From Saccharibacillus nicotianae (GTDB taxonomy: Bacteria; Bacillota; Bacilli; Paenibacillales; Paenibacillaceae), in NCBI RefSeq assembly GCF_042681745.1, contig NZ_JBHUGF010000010.1, forward strand, positions 2,666,001-2,730,000: a DNA stretch of 64,000 bases, read 5' to 3'. This document shows, piece after piece, positions 15,882 to 24,689 of this stretch. Each line of letters opens with the position of its first letter. Within the stretch, counting starts at the first letter, position 1. The notes under the pieces are model-generated. The model did no database searches. It saw nothing but the letters and a program-made list of their open reading frames with translations, and was not told the DNA's origin. Both the position numbers and the translations under genes were made by a program.

Positions 15882-15977
15882 GGATTATTAATTGATTTAC
15901 TTCCTATCTTACTACTTCCGTAATTCAACCTTTTCTACATAAAAAGCCAATCTTAGAACATGATAGACTCATTACCT

Positions 15978-18203
15978 TTACGCTTGAGCAACTTCATCAG
16001 CAGAAGATTTGCGCATCGTTAAGCCAACACGACCTTTTTTGTGATCTACATTCAGCACCCATACTGTTACATTATCTCCAACAGACACGACATCCATCGG
16101 ATGCTTTACAAAGCTATTGCTCAATTGGGAGATATGCACCAATCCATCGTTTTTGATACCAATATCGACAAACGCACCAAAATCGATCACGTTACGAACA
16201 GTACCTTGCAATTCCATACCTGGTGATAAATCTTCTATTTTCAACACATCTGTGCGGAAAATTGGCAATGGCAGTTCATCACGAGGATCACGTCCTGGAC
16301 GTTGTAAGCTATCCAAAATATCACGTAATGTAGGAACACCGATATCTAATGATTCAGAAGCTTGCTCTACATCTACATTCGATAACGCTGTTACAGCTTC
16401 AGGTGTACCTAATTGTTCCGGTGTAATCTTTAATGATTTGAGCAATTTGGTTGTTGCTGCATAAGACTCTGGGTGAATCGATGTGTAATCAAGTGGATTT
16501 TCGCCACCATTGATTCGTAAAAATCCTACACATTGTTGTAACGATTTTGCACCAAGACGAGGCACTTTTTGCAGTTGTTTACGACTTGTAAATTTACCGT
16601 TTTCTTCGCGGTATTTTACGATGTTTTTGGCAATCGTTGCATTAACGCCTGCTACATACGATAACAGCGATGGAGAAGCTGTATTCACATCTACTCCAAC
16701 ATGGTTAACTGCGGACTCTACAACGGCTTTTAGACTGCTCTCCAGATGTTTCTGAGACACATCATGCTGGTATTGCCCTACACCGATCGCTTTCGGATCG
16801 ATTTTAACCAATTCCGCCAGTGGATCTTGAACACGACGAGCGATCGAAGCCGCACTGCGCTGAGCTACATCGAGATCTGGGAATTCTTCTTGTGCTAATT
16901 TGGAAGCGGAGTATACACTTGCTCCTGCTTCACTAACGATCAAATAAGACAGTTCTTGATCTGTAATTTCTTGAATCAGTTCTGCTACGAACTGCTCTGA
17001 TTCGCGCGAAGCTGTTCCGTTACCGATCACGATTAACTCAATATCATACTGTTTGATCATACGACGGAAAATGTCAGCCGCTTCGCGCTTTTTGTTATGC
17101 GGTGGAGTTGGATACGTTACTTCTACTTCAAGCAATTTGCCTGTACCATCGACAGCCGCTAATTTACAACCTGTACGATAAGCCGGATCGACACCAAGCA
17201 CACGTTTTTCTTTGATCGGTGCTTGTAGCAATAGATTACGAAGATTTCCTGCAAAAATAGAGATTGCTTGTTGATCGCCTTTTTCGGTTAATTCAGCGCG
17301 CACTTCGCGTTCAATCGATGGCGCAATCAGACGTTTGTATGCATCTTCAATCACTGTAAGCAAAATATCACGCACTGCTGAAGAACCTTTCACCAATTGT
17401 TTTTCCATATAACGGTGAATCGATTCTGATTGAACTTCTAGTTGTACTTTTAAAATATTTTCACGCTCTCCACGATTGATCGCTAAAATGCGGTGAGGAG
17501 GCATTTTTTTGGCTAATTCACGATAGTTATAATACATTTCGTATACAGACTCTTCGGTTGGTGCTTTGGCTTCTGTCACCAACATCCCTTGATCGAGCGT
17601 ATATCTTCTGATCCATGCACGTATATTCGCATCATCGGATATACTTTCTGCAATAATATCCATAGCCCCTTGTAGAGCCTGGTTCGCATCTTCTACACCT
17701 TTATCAGCGTCTACATAACGTTCTGCTTCCACGAGTGGTGCTGGGCTTGTATGTTGCTCCATGATCCAGTTGGAAAGTGGCTCTAGCCCTTTTTCTTTGG
17801 CTACACTAGCACGTGTTTTACGTTTTTGACGATACGGGCGGTACAAATCTTCTACAACCTGCAATTTGGCTGCATTTTGTATCGCTGTTGCTAATTCTTC
17901 GGTTAATTTATCTTGTTCACTGATGATCCGTAGTACTTCATCTTTGCGATCTTGTAAGTTACGCAAATATTGATGACGTTCTTCAATATCTCGCAATTCA
18001 TTTTCATCGAGTTCGCCAGTCATTTCTTTACGGTAACGAGCAATAAATGGAATTGTATTCCCTTCGGCTAGTAAATCGATCGTTGTACGAATCTGTTTTA
18101 ATGAAATTTGTAATTCGCTTGCGATTTGTTTAATAATTTGTTCACGAACTTGCTGTTCGGTGACTTTAGCTTCAGCTTCTGTAATTACTTTTTGTTCAGA
18201 CAA
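15978..18203 (-). CDS. tex: Tex-like S1 RNA-binding protein
   Basis: This 741-residue protein has the full Tex plan: a helical N-terminal part (FIARYRKEMTGELDENELRDIEERHQYLRNL), a YqgF/RNase H-like domain around 330-460 (KRVLGVDPAYRTGCKLAAVD), helix-hairpin-helix repeats (VNTASPSLLSYVAGVNATIAKNIV; FTSRKQLQKVPRLGAKSLQQC) and a C-terminal S1 domain (about 650-725; GTVRNVIDFGAFVDIGIKNDGLVHISQLS). It binds nucleic acid and is implicated in transcription-linked processes. The start is a TTG behind AGGGATAGGA. It corresponds to YdcI of B. subtilis. Confidence 0.95.
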   Translation of the reverse strand: MSEQKVITEAEAKVTEQQVREQIIKQIASELQISLKQIRTTIDLLAEGNTIPFIARYRKEMTGELDENELRDIEERHQYLRNLQDRKDEVLRIISEQDKLTEELATAIQNAAKLQVVEDLYRPYRQKRKTRASVAKEKGLEPLSNWIMEQHTSPAPLVEAERYVDADKGVEDANQALQGAMDIIAESISDDANIRAWIRRYTLDQGMLVTEAKAPTEESVYEMYYNYRELAKKMPPHRILAINRGERENILKVQLEVQSESIHRYMEKQLVKGSSAVRDILLTVIEDAYKRLIAPSIEREVRAELTEKGDQQAISIFAGNLRNLLLQAPIKEKRVLGVDPAYRTGCKLAAVDGTGKLLEVEVTYPTPPHNKKREAADIFRRMIKQYDIELIVIGNGTASRESEQFVAELIQEITDQELSYLIVSEAGASVYSASKLAQEEFPDLDVAQRSAASIARRVQDPLAELVKIDPKAIGVGQYQHDVSQKHLESSLKAVVESAVNHVGVDVNTASPSLLSYVAGVNATIAKNIVKYREENGKFTSRKQLQKVPRLGAKSLQQCVGFLRINGGENPLDYTSIHPESYAATTKLLKSLKITPEQLGTPEAVTALSNVDVEQASESLDIGVPTLRDILDSLQRPGRDPRDELPLPIFRTDVLKIEDLSPGMELQGTVRNVIDFGAFVDIGIKNDGLVHISQLSNSFVKHPMDVVSVGDNVTVWVLNVDHKKGRVGLTMRKSSADEVAQA

Positions 18204-18354
18204 ATCCTATCCCTCTTTCTTGTCTCCCTACAATGGAGATTCCTCGCATGATACTTTTATTATCTCAGACAACGCTTTTGATTTCCACCTGATTGCATAA
18301 CTTATCTCTTGATGATGCTTCAGACACCTGATCTTGTTATCTATAATCCATACA

Positions 18355-18381
18355 AAAAAACCCGGTGTTATTCACCGGGTC
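18355..18381 (-). terminator. Terminator of the mazEF-type unit
   Basis: ACCCGGTG/CACCGGGT form a GC-rich stem, and on the minus strand seven T's follow. Confidence 0.85.
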
Positions 18382-18397
18382 GGAATTGTGGTTAGGC

Positions 18398-18748
18398 TTA
18401 AAATTCAACTAAGCCTAAACTGATCTGGAGCGCATCGTGTACACGACGCATAGTTTCTTCATCCAGATGTGTGATTTTGTCAGTCAGACGCTGTTTATCA
18501 ATAGTTCGAATCTGTTCCAGCAAAATGACGGAATCTCTATCAAACCCATGAGATTTCGCGTCAATCTCCACATGTGTTGGCAATTTGGCTTTTTGAATCT
18601 GTGCCGTAATTGCCGCCACAATAACCGTTGGACTGAAACGGTTGCCGATATCATTCTGGATAACCAGAACCGGCCTCACGCCGCCCTGTTCGGAGCCGAC
18701 GACGGGCGATAAATCTGCAAAAAATACATCGCCACGTTTTACGATCAA
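18398..18748 (-). CDS. ndoA: MazF-type endoribonuclease toxin EndoA (NdoA)
   Basis: This 116-residue mRNA interferase of the PemK/MazF family has the family start VKRGDVFFADLSPVVGSEQGGVRPVLVIQND (with the catalytic Arg of GGVRP), SPTVIVAAITAQ and the conserved loop ILLEQIRTIDK. It cuts mRNA and is held inactive by the antitoxin encoded directly upstream (3-base gap). The pair next to alr is the housekeeping arrangement in Bacilli. Confidence 0.95.
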   Translation of the reverse strand: MIVKRGDVFFADLSPVVGSEQGGVRPVLVIQNDIGNRFSPTVIVAAITAQIQKAKLPTHVEIDAKSHGFDRDSVILLEQIRTIDKQRLTDKITHLDEETMRRVHDALQISLGLVEF

Positions 18749-18751
18749 TGT

Positions 18752-19033
18752 CTACACCCCGCTAACTAAACGGTCCAGAGTGATGTCCGCCTCTTCCTCC
18801 GCATGAAAAGCTTCGCAAGCAATTCTCAGATTAATTTTCGCCATTTCCATATATCCACGCTGCATCGCTTCACGGATATACCGCTTTTTGCGTTCAGTGA
18901 GATAAATTTTTGTGGCTTTTCTGATTAGTTCACTGCGATCGGAATCTTCTAAAGCTGCGATACCATCCACTTCTTGCAGAAGTTGATCCGGCAAACGGAT
19001 CATAATGCTCTGCGCATTTTGCATGTTGTCCAA
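18752..19033 (-). CDS. ndoAI: EndoAI antitoxin (ribbon-helix-helix)
   Basis: This 93-residue protein has an N-terminal ribbon-helix-helix DNA-binding domain (SIMIRLPDQLLQEVDGIAAL... DRSELIRKATKIYL, about 8-48) and a C-terminal acidic tail that would wrap the toxin. The start is a TTG 8 bases after GGGGGTG; the ATG three codons later is an alternative. A TATAAT-like -10 lies near 19161 on the minus strand without a clear -35. It forms an operon with ndoA. Confidence 0.9.
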   Translation of the reverse strand: MDNMQNAQSIMIRLPDQLLQEVDGIAALEDSDRSELIRKATKIYLTERKKRYIREAMQRGYMEMAKINLRIACEAFHAEEEADITLDRLVSGV

Positions 19034-19255
19034 CTGTCAAGCACCCCCAAAACCTTTTCCAGCTCTACCCCTATAGCGGCTGTATTGGCATCTTTCGTGC
19101 ACGAATCTAACTTCCTGGTCTTTGCGACACATACGACATATGAGGCAAGTTTGCTGCCATCATTATAAACCAGATCATACGTGTGCGTACAGACCTTTCT
19201 TGATACTTATGTAAGATTCGCCGTAAATAGTTGGTTTCCTTCTACATTTACACAA

Positions 19256-20443
19256 TTAATTTGTAAAATGTGTAAGGGGATTCCAGAGGGTGACAATGGC
19301 ATTATTCCGGTAATAAGCACGCGGAACTCTAGCGGCAATCATACAAACGACTTCGTAGTGAATCGTACCTAGCTTAGATGCAAGCTCATCAGCAGTAATA
19401 ACAGCATCTTGCTGTCTGCCAATTAAGACAACCTCTTCGCCGATTTGGATTTCTTCTGCTTCTTCAGCAAAAGATTTAAGTGATACCATGCATTGGTCCA
19501 TACAAATCGTTCCTACTACAGGGACACGACGACCACGAATCAATACTTCCGCTACTCCCGTTAACATTCGAGAATAACCATCAGCATAGCCAATAGGAAG
19601 TGTTGCAATGTATTCATCACTTTCGGTAACATATTTACCGCCATAACTTACTTTGGAATGATCAGGAAGTTGTTTGACATATGTTACTTCTGTTTTGAGC
19701 GTCAGTACTGGAGTTAATTCTATCGCCTGTTCGTTCACTTCAGCTGAAGGATACAGCCCATACAATGCAATACCTATCCGAACCATCTGAGGAGATAGTT
19801 CAGGAGTATCAATAGCGGTAGCACTGTTCCCCGTATGTATGATAGGGATAGAGTAACCCAGTTCACGTAATTGCATGTTCACCTGTTGAAAACGTTCATA
19901 TTGTTCCAATGTATAACTTTTGTCTAACTCATCAGCTTTGGCAAAATGGGTAAACATTCCTTGGATCTCAAGTTGTGGCACTTGGAAAGCTCTTGTAATA
20001 AAATCAACTGCCACATTTGTTAAAAGACCAATTCTACCCATTCCACTGTCGATCTTGATATGAGCTTTAAGCTTGCGTTCGGAAGAATCAAGCACAAGTC
20101 CAGCTATCGCTTCAAGTACATCCTCCGTGAATACATTAAGAGTAATATCATATTCATAAGCAGCAGATATACCTGCCGGTCCGGTATAGCCCAGAACAAG
20201 AATAGGCATACGTATACCTTGCTGACGCAGCTCAATCGCTTCATCCAAAAATGCCACACTCAAATAATCCGTACCTAATCGTTCCAATTCTCGTGAAATT
20301 TCAACTGCTCCATGTCCGTATGCATTACCTTTGACACAGCATAACAATTGAGTTTGTGGAGATAATGCTCCACGAAAAGCTTCGTAGTTGGCACGTAATG
20401 CATCCAAGTTAATGTCTGCTCTTGTTGCTCGATACTGTTGCAC
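19256..20443 (-). CDS. alr: Alanine racemase
   Basis: This 395-residue PLP enzyme makes D-alanine for peptidoglycan. The PLP lysine is Lys38 in CVKGNAYGHG (the family usually has KANAYGHG). Other signatures are DSGMGRIGL, HFAKADE, HTGNSATA and the C-terminal IGYADGYSR with VGTICMDQ. The start is a GTG after AGAAGGTGA. It is followed by ndoAI-ndoA as in B. subtilis. A possible promoter, TTGACA (20516-20521) with a weak TTAACA 17 bases on, lies upstream. Confidence 0.96.
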   Translation of the reverse strand: MQQYRATRADINLDALRANYEAFRGALSPQTQLLCCVKGNAYGHGAVEISRELERLGTDYLSVAFLDEAIELRQQGIRMPILVLGYTGPAGISAAYEYDITLNVFTEDVLEAIAGLVLDSSERKLKAHIKIDSGMGRIGLLTNVAVDFITRAFQVPQLEIQGMFTHFAKADELDKSYTLEQYERFQQVNMQLRELGYSIPIIHTGNSATAIDTPELSPQMVRIGIALYGLYPSAEVNEQAIELTPVLTLKTEVTYVKQLPDHSKVSYGGKYVTESDEYIATLPIGYADGYSRMLTGVAEVLIRGRRVPVVGTICMDQCMVSLKSFAEEAEEIQIGEEVVLIGRQQDAVITADELASKLGTIHYEVVCMIAARVPRAYYRNNAIVTLWNPLTHFTN

Positions 20444-20553
20444 TTGCAGTCACCTTCTAATCCGTTTTTGCCGATAAAGGGCAATAAATATATGTTAATG
20501 CGGAAGTAAGATAACTGTCAATTACACTTGGATACATTAACAAGGTAAATATT

Positions 20554-20667
20554 AAAAAAGACGATGTTCCGTAGTGCACTGATGCCTTGCGGTTGCGTCT
20601 TATATCGTAGTATTTACCCGCTTCATGGTCGATAGAAGCGGGATTTTGAGGATTTTGCAAATTTACA
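20554..20667 (-). ncRNA. Candidate structured RNA (or long double-hairpin 3' end) upstream of alr
   Basis: On the minus strand an extended -10 TGTTATAAT (20674-20679 for the hexamer) is followed by two hairpins. The first has arms CCCGCTTC/GAAGCGGG (20617-20642). The second is GACG/CGTC (20560-20563, 20596-20599) with an inner CCG/CGG, and a T-run follows it. The segment has no ORF. It may be a small RNA of about 114 nt with its own terminator, or simply the 3' end of the operon above. The -35 region is poor. Confidence 0.35.
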
Positions 20668-20690
20668 TTTAAAATTATAACAATTGTTTT

Positions 20691-21398
20691 TTATTCATAC
20701 ACAACTGTGTTTCCACAGTACTCACAATCTTTGCTTTCATGCGGTGCAATCGTATAAATCGCTCCACAACCGGAACAATCTACCTTTTTAGGTTGAAGGT
20801 TAGGAGCCGGCGGTGGGGTTGGCGAAGGATTCATTTGCTGATTACGTTGCTGTTGTTGCCATGACGTATAAGGTGCTGTTTTAGGATCTAATGGATTGAA
20901 AATTTTGTAATCGGTTGTTGTTGTACTATTACCATTGATATTGCTTGTTATCGTTGTGGTAGATGAGTATGATGTTGTCGTACTACTATAACGATTAGGA
21001 TTCGGCTGACGATGTGGAATATGTTGCATATCTTCGCGATCAATTGTATGAATAGAACCTGATGAATGATTTTGGTGCTGCTGTTGACGCTCATTATGAA
21101 TTTCATTTTGGCGAGCATACCAATCTTTTTGTGCTTGAATTTTTCGATTATGCAGTTTGATTCGTTTGACACCAAAATAAACAAGTAAAAAACCTGGTAA
21201 AAATGTAAATAAGGATACTATAATCCAACTTCCCCAAAGACTACCCATAGGAATAGAAGCTCCTGAAGGATCTGGAATAAAAATCCCAATAGACGTTATT
21301 CCCCATACTAATAAAAAAGGAATACCAATTATAATCATAATGATACCTAGTGCCATATAATAAACCCCTTTATATGTTTCTTTTTTCTTTTGATTCAA
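20691..21398 (-). CDS. Membrane protein with C-terminal zinc ribbon (third gene of an SPFH module)
   Basis: This 235-residue protein has two N-terminal membrane segments (YYMALGIIMIIIGIPFLLVWG, SWIIVSLFTFLPGFLLVYFG; about 13-76), a long low-complexity polar linker rich in Gln, Ser, Thr and Pro (about 95-200), and a C-terminal zinc ribbon with CSGC and CEYC. It lies directly behind two genes with related themes (SPFH plus zinc ribbons; membrane helices). This resembles the B. subtilis ydjG-ydjH-ydjI group in spirit, though not domain by domain. Confidence 0.7.
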   Translation of the reverse strand: MNQKKKETYKGVYYMALGIIMIIIGIPFLLVWGITSIGIFIPDPSGASIPMGSLWGSWIIVSLFTFLPGFLLVYFGVKRIKLHNRKIQAQKDWYARQNEIHNERQQQHQNHSSGSIHTIDREDMQHIPHRQPNPNRYSSTTTSYSSTTTITSNINGNSTTTTDYKIFNPLDPKTAPYTSWQQQQRNQQMNPSPTPPPAPNLQPKKVDCSGCGAIYTIAPHESKDCEYCGNTVVYE

Positions 21399-21423
21399 AT
21401 TACTCTCTTACTATTTATGTGTA

Positions 21424-22179
21424 TCAAGACTTTGCAGTGATAAGCTTGCGGTTACGTTGTTGCAGTATATCTTGTACAGATCCGAATACTGCTTTTACAT
21501 TCTGCACTTGCTGAGTAGCTTTGTGTTCGTCTTGCATTTGGCTTTGCATCATTTGTTCTTGTAAACGTCTTACTTCATGCATTAACTGCTCTTCTTCTGC
21601 CCAAATATCAGGATGAGTCACAGGGTCACTAAAGCGAACATTTTCTTCAAGGGTAGTGAGTAATTGTTTTAGCTCAGTCCGATAAGGTTCTTGCCAACCT
21701 TTTAAATGCAGATTCGATTCGCTGAGGATAGAACGAATTTCTTGAATACCAAGCATCTGCAATCGTTCTTCTTTATCAATACCACGTTCCGTCTGCATAA
21801 ACCAGATCAACAATCCGCCAATCACAAATACAGCACCAAACGTAATCAATTGAATCCAGATATATAAGCTCGTAGGAACTGCAATCACTAACCAGAGCAA
21901 TACCGCATACATAATTGTTAATGCTTGATACGCAACAGCTACAACAGCTAATCCCATAAATGCAGGTACTGTCTTTTTAAATTCATCTGCTCGTAGTGCG
22001 CCCCAACCTGCTAAAGACCAGACGATCGTTTCTGCCAATACAATCGTAGCTAAAGAAACCCAGAAGCGAACATCTAATATATGAAAAGATGCTAATAACA
22101 CAAATCCAATCACAGTAATCGTCAAAATAACACCATATAGTAATGTAATCATTTTGATTCCTAAGCGATGATCCGTCAT
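21424..22179 (-). CDS. Membrane protein, second gene of the SPFH module
   Basis: The supported start is the ATG at 22179 (MTDHRLGIKM), 1 base after the stop of the SPFH gene and behind AGAAGGAG; this gives 251 residues. There are four hydrophobic segments in the first 135 residues, and the rest is a charged, partly coiled-coil C-terminal region (EEEQLMHEVRRLQEQMMQ). I do not recognise a family. It is clearly co-transcribed with its two neighbours. Confidence 0.72.
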   Translation of the reverse strand: MTDHRLGIKMITLLYGVILTITVIGFVLLASFHILDVRFWVSLATIVLAETIVWSLAGWGALRADEFKKTVPAFMGLAVVAVAYQALTIMYAVLLWLVIAVPTSLYIWIQLITFGAVFVIGGLLIWFMQTERGIDKEERLQMLGIQEIRSILSESNLHLKGWQEPYRTELKQLLTTLEENVRFSDPVTHPDIWAEEEQLMHEVRRLQEQMMQSQMQDEHKATQQVQNVKAVFGSVQDILQQRNRKLITAKS

Positions 22180-22180
22180 A

Positions 22181-23437
22181 TTATTGTTCTCCTTCTGGAG
22201 TAACACGTTGACCACATTCAGGACAGAACTTTTGACCCGGCTGAACAGCATGTCCACAGCTACTGCATGTCATCACAGCCGAAGCTCCACATTCAGGACA
22301 GAATTTCACGCCTGCTTGAAGTGCAGCACCACAACTGCGACAAGGCTTAGCAAATGCTTTACCACAACTTTTACATTGTGTTGCACCTTCTGGATTGTCT
22401 GCTCCACATTGATCGCAAGAATTATATTTATCTCCACAATGCGCGCAAAATTTGGAACCCGGTGTTAGTGGTTGACTGCATTTATCACAGGTATGTTGAG
22501 TATTGGAATGAGACGATGTCGAATGATTAAATTGAACATTCCCTGTTCCACCCGTTACATCCATCACTCGCCCAAGACCTGCCATTCCCTGTCCAAACGC
22601 ACCACCCAGACCAAATCCCATGCCCATGCCCAGTCCAGCACCCATCAGACCTGCTTGTGTACTTCCTTCATTTTTGGCGGCACCTTCTAATGTATCAAAG
22701 CTACGTTCTTGCTGATAGGTATAACCGACAATATCCATTTCAGCTTTGCGTGCTAGAGCTTCTTGTAATCTTTTGACCGATGGATCATCATCCGGCGTAT
22801 TGACCGAATCCATATAAAAATTGACAATTTCAATTCCAAATTCTGCGAAAACAGGCATCATTTTTTCTTTCACATGATTGGAAATCTCGCTTATGTAAGC
22901 ATTAATTTCCAGTATACTAATCTGCTTGTGTACTAGATAAGATGAAATACTTTCATTGATATTCATTAATAACAATCCGCGAAAATAACGTGAAATGTCT
23001 GCTTGATCAAATTGAGATAAAGTCCCGACTAATTTCACCAAAAATTTACGTGAATCTTCAATACGAATCCCCATCTGTCCAAAAGCACGTACTGGAATAA
23101 TAATTTTATATTTGGGGTCTTGTAGTTGAATCGGTGCCGTTGTGCCCCATTTCATGTCTAAATTGCTAATTCGGTTGACATACCATATTTCGGCTGCAAA
23201 TGGAGAATGTCCGCCAAACGGAATATTAACGATATTATTAAGTAATGGAATATTTAACGTACTTAATGTATGTCTGCCTGGCCCGAAGGTATCAAACGCT
23301 TTACCGCCTTTGTACAATATCGCTTCTTGTGATTCGTTAACAATTAATTGTGTCCATGTGCCTAACTCTTCATTAGGATGCTTCCAAGCATATACATCTG
23401 GTGTTCCATCGTACTTAATTACTTCTACTAATGCCAT
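22181..23437 (-). CDS. SPFH/Band-7 protein with multiple zinc ribbons (YdjI-like)
   Basis: Taking the ATG at 23437 (MALVEVIKYDG, behind AAAAGGGGAAG), the protein is 418 residues. The first 300 residues are an SPFH-like domain (YAWKHPNEELGTWTQLIVNESQEAIL... FGPGRHTLSTLNIP), as in the YdjI/virion-core group. A Gly/Met-rich linker follows (MGMGFGLGGAFGQG), and then a run of CxxC pairs (CDKC, CAHC, CDQC, CKSC, CRSC, CPEC, CSSC, CPEC) that would form four zinc ribbons. It is probably a membrane-associated scaffold involved in envelope stress. It is the first gene of a three-gene operon. Confidence 0.82.
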   Translation of the reverse strand: MALVEVIKYDGTPDVYAWKHPNEELGTWTQLIVNESQEAILYKGGKAFDTFGPGRHTLSTLNIPLLNNIVNIPFGGHSPFAAEIWYVNRISNLDMKWGTTAPIQLQDPKYKIIIPVRAFGQMGIRIEDSRKFLVKLVGTLSQFDQADISRYFRGLLLMNINESISSYLVHKQISILEINAYISEISNHVKEKMMPVFAEFGIEIVNFYMDSVNTPDDDPSVKRLQEALARKAEMDIVGYTYQQERSFDTLEGAAKNEGSTQAGLMGAGLGMGMGFGLGGAFGQGMAGLGRVMDVTGGTGNVQFNHSTSSHSNTQHTCDKCSQPLTPGSKFCAHCGDKYNSCDQCGADNPEGATQCKSCGKAFAKPCRSCGAALQAGVKFCPECGASAVMTCSSCGHAVQPGQKFCPECGQRVTPEGEQ

Positions 23438-23590
23438 CTTTCTTCCCCTTTTCTCTATCTTTATATTCGTATTATTACATACGTACAACCTATGAGATAA
23501 GTCTCAATTTTGGCAAATTAAGGACAGTATGTTATTTCGATCTACACTTTATTTCGGTTGCGTATTTATGAAAATAAAGATGAACACAAA

Positions 23591-23614
23591 AAAAGAGCCA
23601 TAAATGGCTCTTTT
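23591..23614 (-). terminator. Terminator of fur
   Basis: AAAAGAGCC/GGCTCTTTT form the stem; on the minus strand a run of T's follows. Confidence 0.85.
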
Positions 23615-23619
23615 CGGGA

Positions 23620-24111
23620 TCAGGAGACTGCTTTGCATTTGTTGTTGGATTTATTTTTGTCACGCTCTTTGACCCGACACTCTGTGCAGATGCCATGAAA
23701 ATCAAGTCGATGATCGGTGACAGTAAAGCCATACTCACGTTCTATACGCTTCTCAAGTGGTAATAACCAATCATCCATAATTTCTTCTACATTTCCACAT
23801 TCTGTACAGATCAGATGATGATGCAAATGAGGGCTGTTCGCTTGACGAAGATCAAATCGGGCTGCTCCATCGCCAAAATTCACTTTCTGCACAACATGAA
23901 GTTCAGTCAAAAGATCAAGTACACGATACACTGTCGCCATACCGATCTCAGGAAATTGCTCTTTTACTAATAAAAATACTTCTTCCGCACTTAAATGATC
24001 TTTTTCATGTTGCAGTAATACACGAATTGTCGTTTCACGTTGAGGGGTTAATTTATAACCTTTTGATTTTAAGCGCTCTTTAATCCGGTTCAATTGTTCT
24101 GTCAGTATCAT
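23620..24111 (-). CDS. fur: Ferric uptake regulator Fur
   Basis: This 163-residue protein has an N-terminal winged helix (SKGYKLTPQRETTIRVLLQ... HLSAEEVFLLVKEQFPEIGMATVYRVLDLL, about 15-75) and a metal-binding C-terminal domain with HLHHHLICTECG and CTEC (structural zinc). The close match of the SAEEV..LVKE..PEIG.ATVYR..ELLTEL region to B. subtilis Fur, and the FGDGAARFDLR segment, favour Fur over PerR or Zur. The PerR-type box upstream fits the known control of B. subtilis fur by PerR. The basic Lys/Asn-rich C-terminal tail is a little longer than usual. Confidence 0.9.
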   Translation of the reverse strand: MILTEQLNRIKERLKSKGYKLTPQRETTIRVLLQHEKDHLSAEEVFLLVKEQFPEIGMATVYRVLDLLTELHVVQKVNFGDGAARFDLRQANSPHLHHHLICTECGNVEEIMDDWLLPLEKRIEREYGFTVTDHRLDFHGICTECRVKERDKNKSNNKCKAVS

Positions 24112-24257
24112 TATGTGTTCACACCTTCCGGTTAAATTTGCAAGATATCCACAGATTCTAAGATGAGCATAATCTGATTTTCACAATAAATCTATATGTT
24201 CTAGCACAACTTGTTATGCAATTATTAGAATACGATAAGAATATATAGTATTTATAC

Positions 24258-24272
24258 TTAGAATAATTATAA
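24258..24272 (-). promoter_or_regulatory. PerR-type box upstream of fur
   Basis: TTAGAATAATTATAA matches the 7-1-7 PerR consensus TTATAATNATTATAA at 13 of 14 fixed positions. It lies 147 bases before the fur start and overlaps an AT-rich promoter-like stretch. Confidence 0.5.
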
Positions 24273-24343
24273 TTCTATAATAACTAAAATGTAGAGGTCT
24301 TGTAAAGCATATTGGATAAAAAAGTAAATTTTCCACACAAAAA

Positions 24344-24398
24344 AACGTCATAGAAAAAAGATACAATCTAAATACGATTTTTATCTTTTTTTGACGTT
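24344..24398 (-). terminator. Long hairpin terminator, probably of the tetR transcript
   Basis: AACGTCA-AAAAAAGAT (24344-24362, with a 3-base bulge) pairs with ATCTTTTTT-TGACGTT (24383-24398). On the minus strand it ends in a T-run. It lies about 290 bases after the TetR stop, which leaves a long 3' region. Confidence 0.6.
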
Positions 24399-24471
24399 AT
24401 CATAAAGCACGATTTTATTTGTATTGCTATACGTTACATAATGAGTCTGAAGCTGAAAATGATCATCCAGA

Positions 24472-24600
24472 TCATGTATAATGTTTTGTCATGTATTTAT
24501 AGTAATGGTTAAGCGAATACTTATATACCGTTTCGATCTGGCGTGCTGATTTTAACAAAAAGTCTTGCTTCACAATAAAATAGATAAAACCCTCTGGCAT
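24472..24600 (-). CDS. Possible 42-residue ORF in the tetR 3' region
   Basis: The minus strand reads an ATG-started frame beginning MPEGFIYFIVKQDFLL and ending KYMTKHYT. The composition is protein-like (mixed basic and aromatic). The AAAAGG in front of the ATG is only 3 bases away, which is poor spacing, and I see no clear promoter. It sits between tetR and the hairpin at 24344-24398. It could well be chance. The remainder of the 578-base gap holds only the PerR-type box and the hairpin. Confidence 0.22.
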   Translation of the reverse strand: MPEGFIYFIVKQDFLLKSARQIETVYKYSLNHYYKYMTKHYT

Positions 24601-24689
24601 TTGCCTTTTGTGTAATAGATGTACCTAATAGGTAGAGCGATTGTTATTGTTAATGTAGTACTGATTTGTACTGAATATATCCAAAAAAA

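Noticed and set aside
15702..15923. 73-residue frame overlapping the end of the unknown 121-residue gene
   Set aside because: It crosses a strong terminator hairpin and has no ribosome site of its own.
18974..19372. Two + strand frames across the mazE-alr junction
   Set aside because: They are antisense to ndoAI and alr, with no ribosome site or codon pattern.
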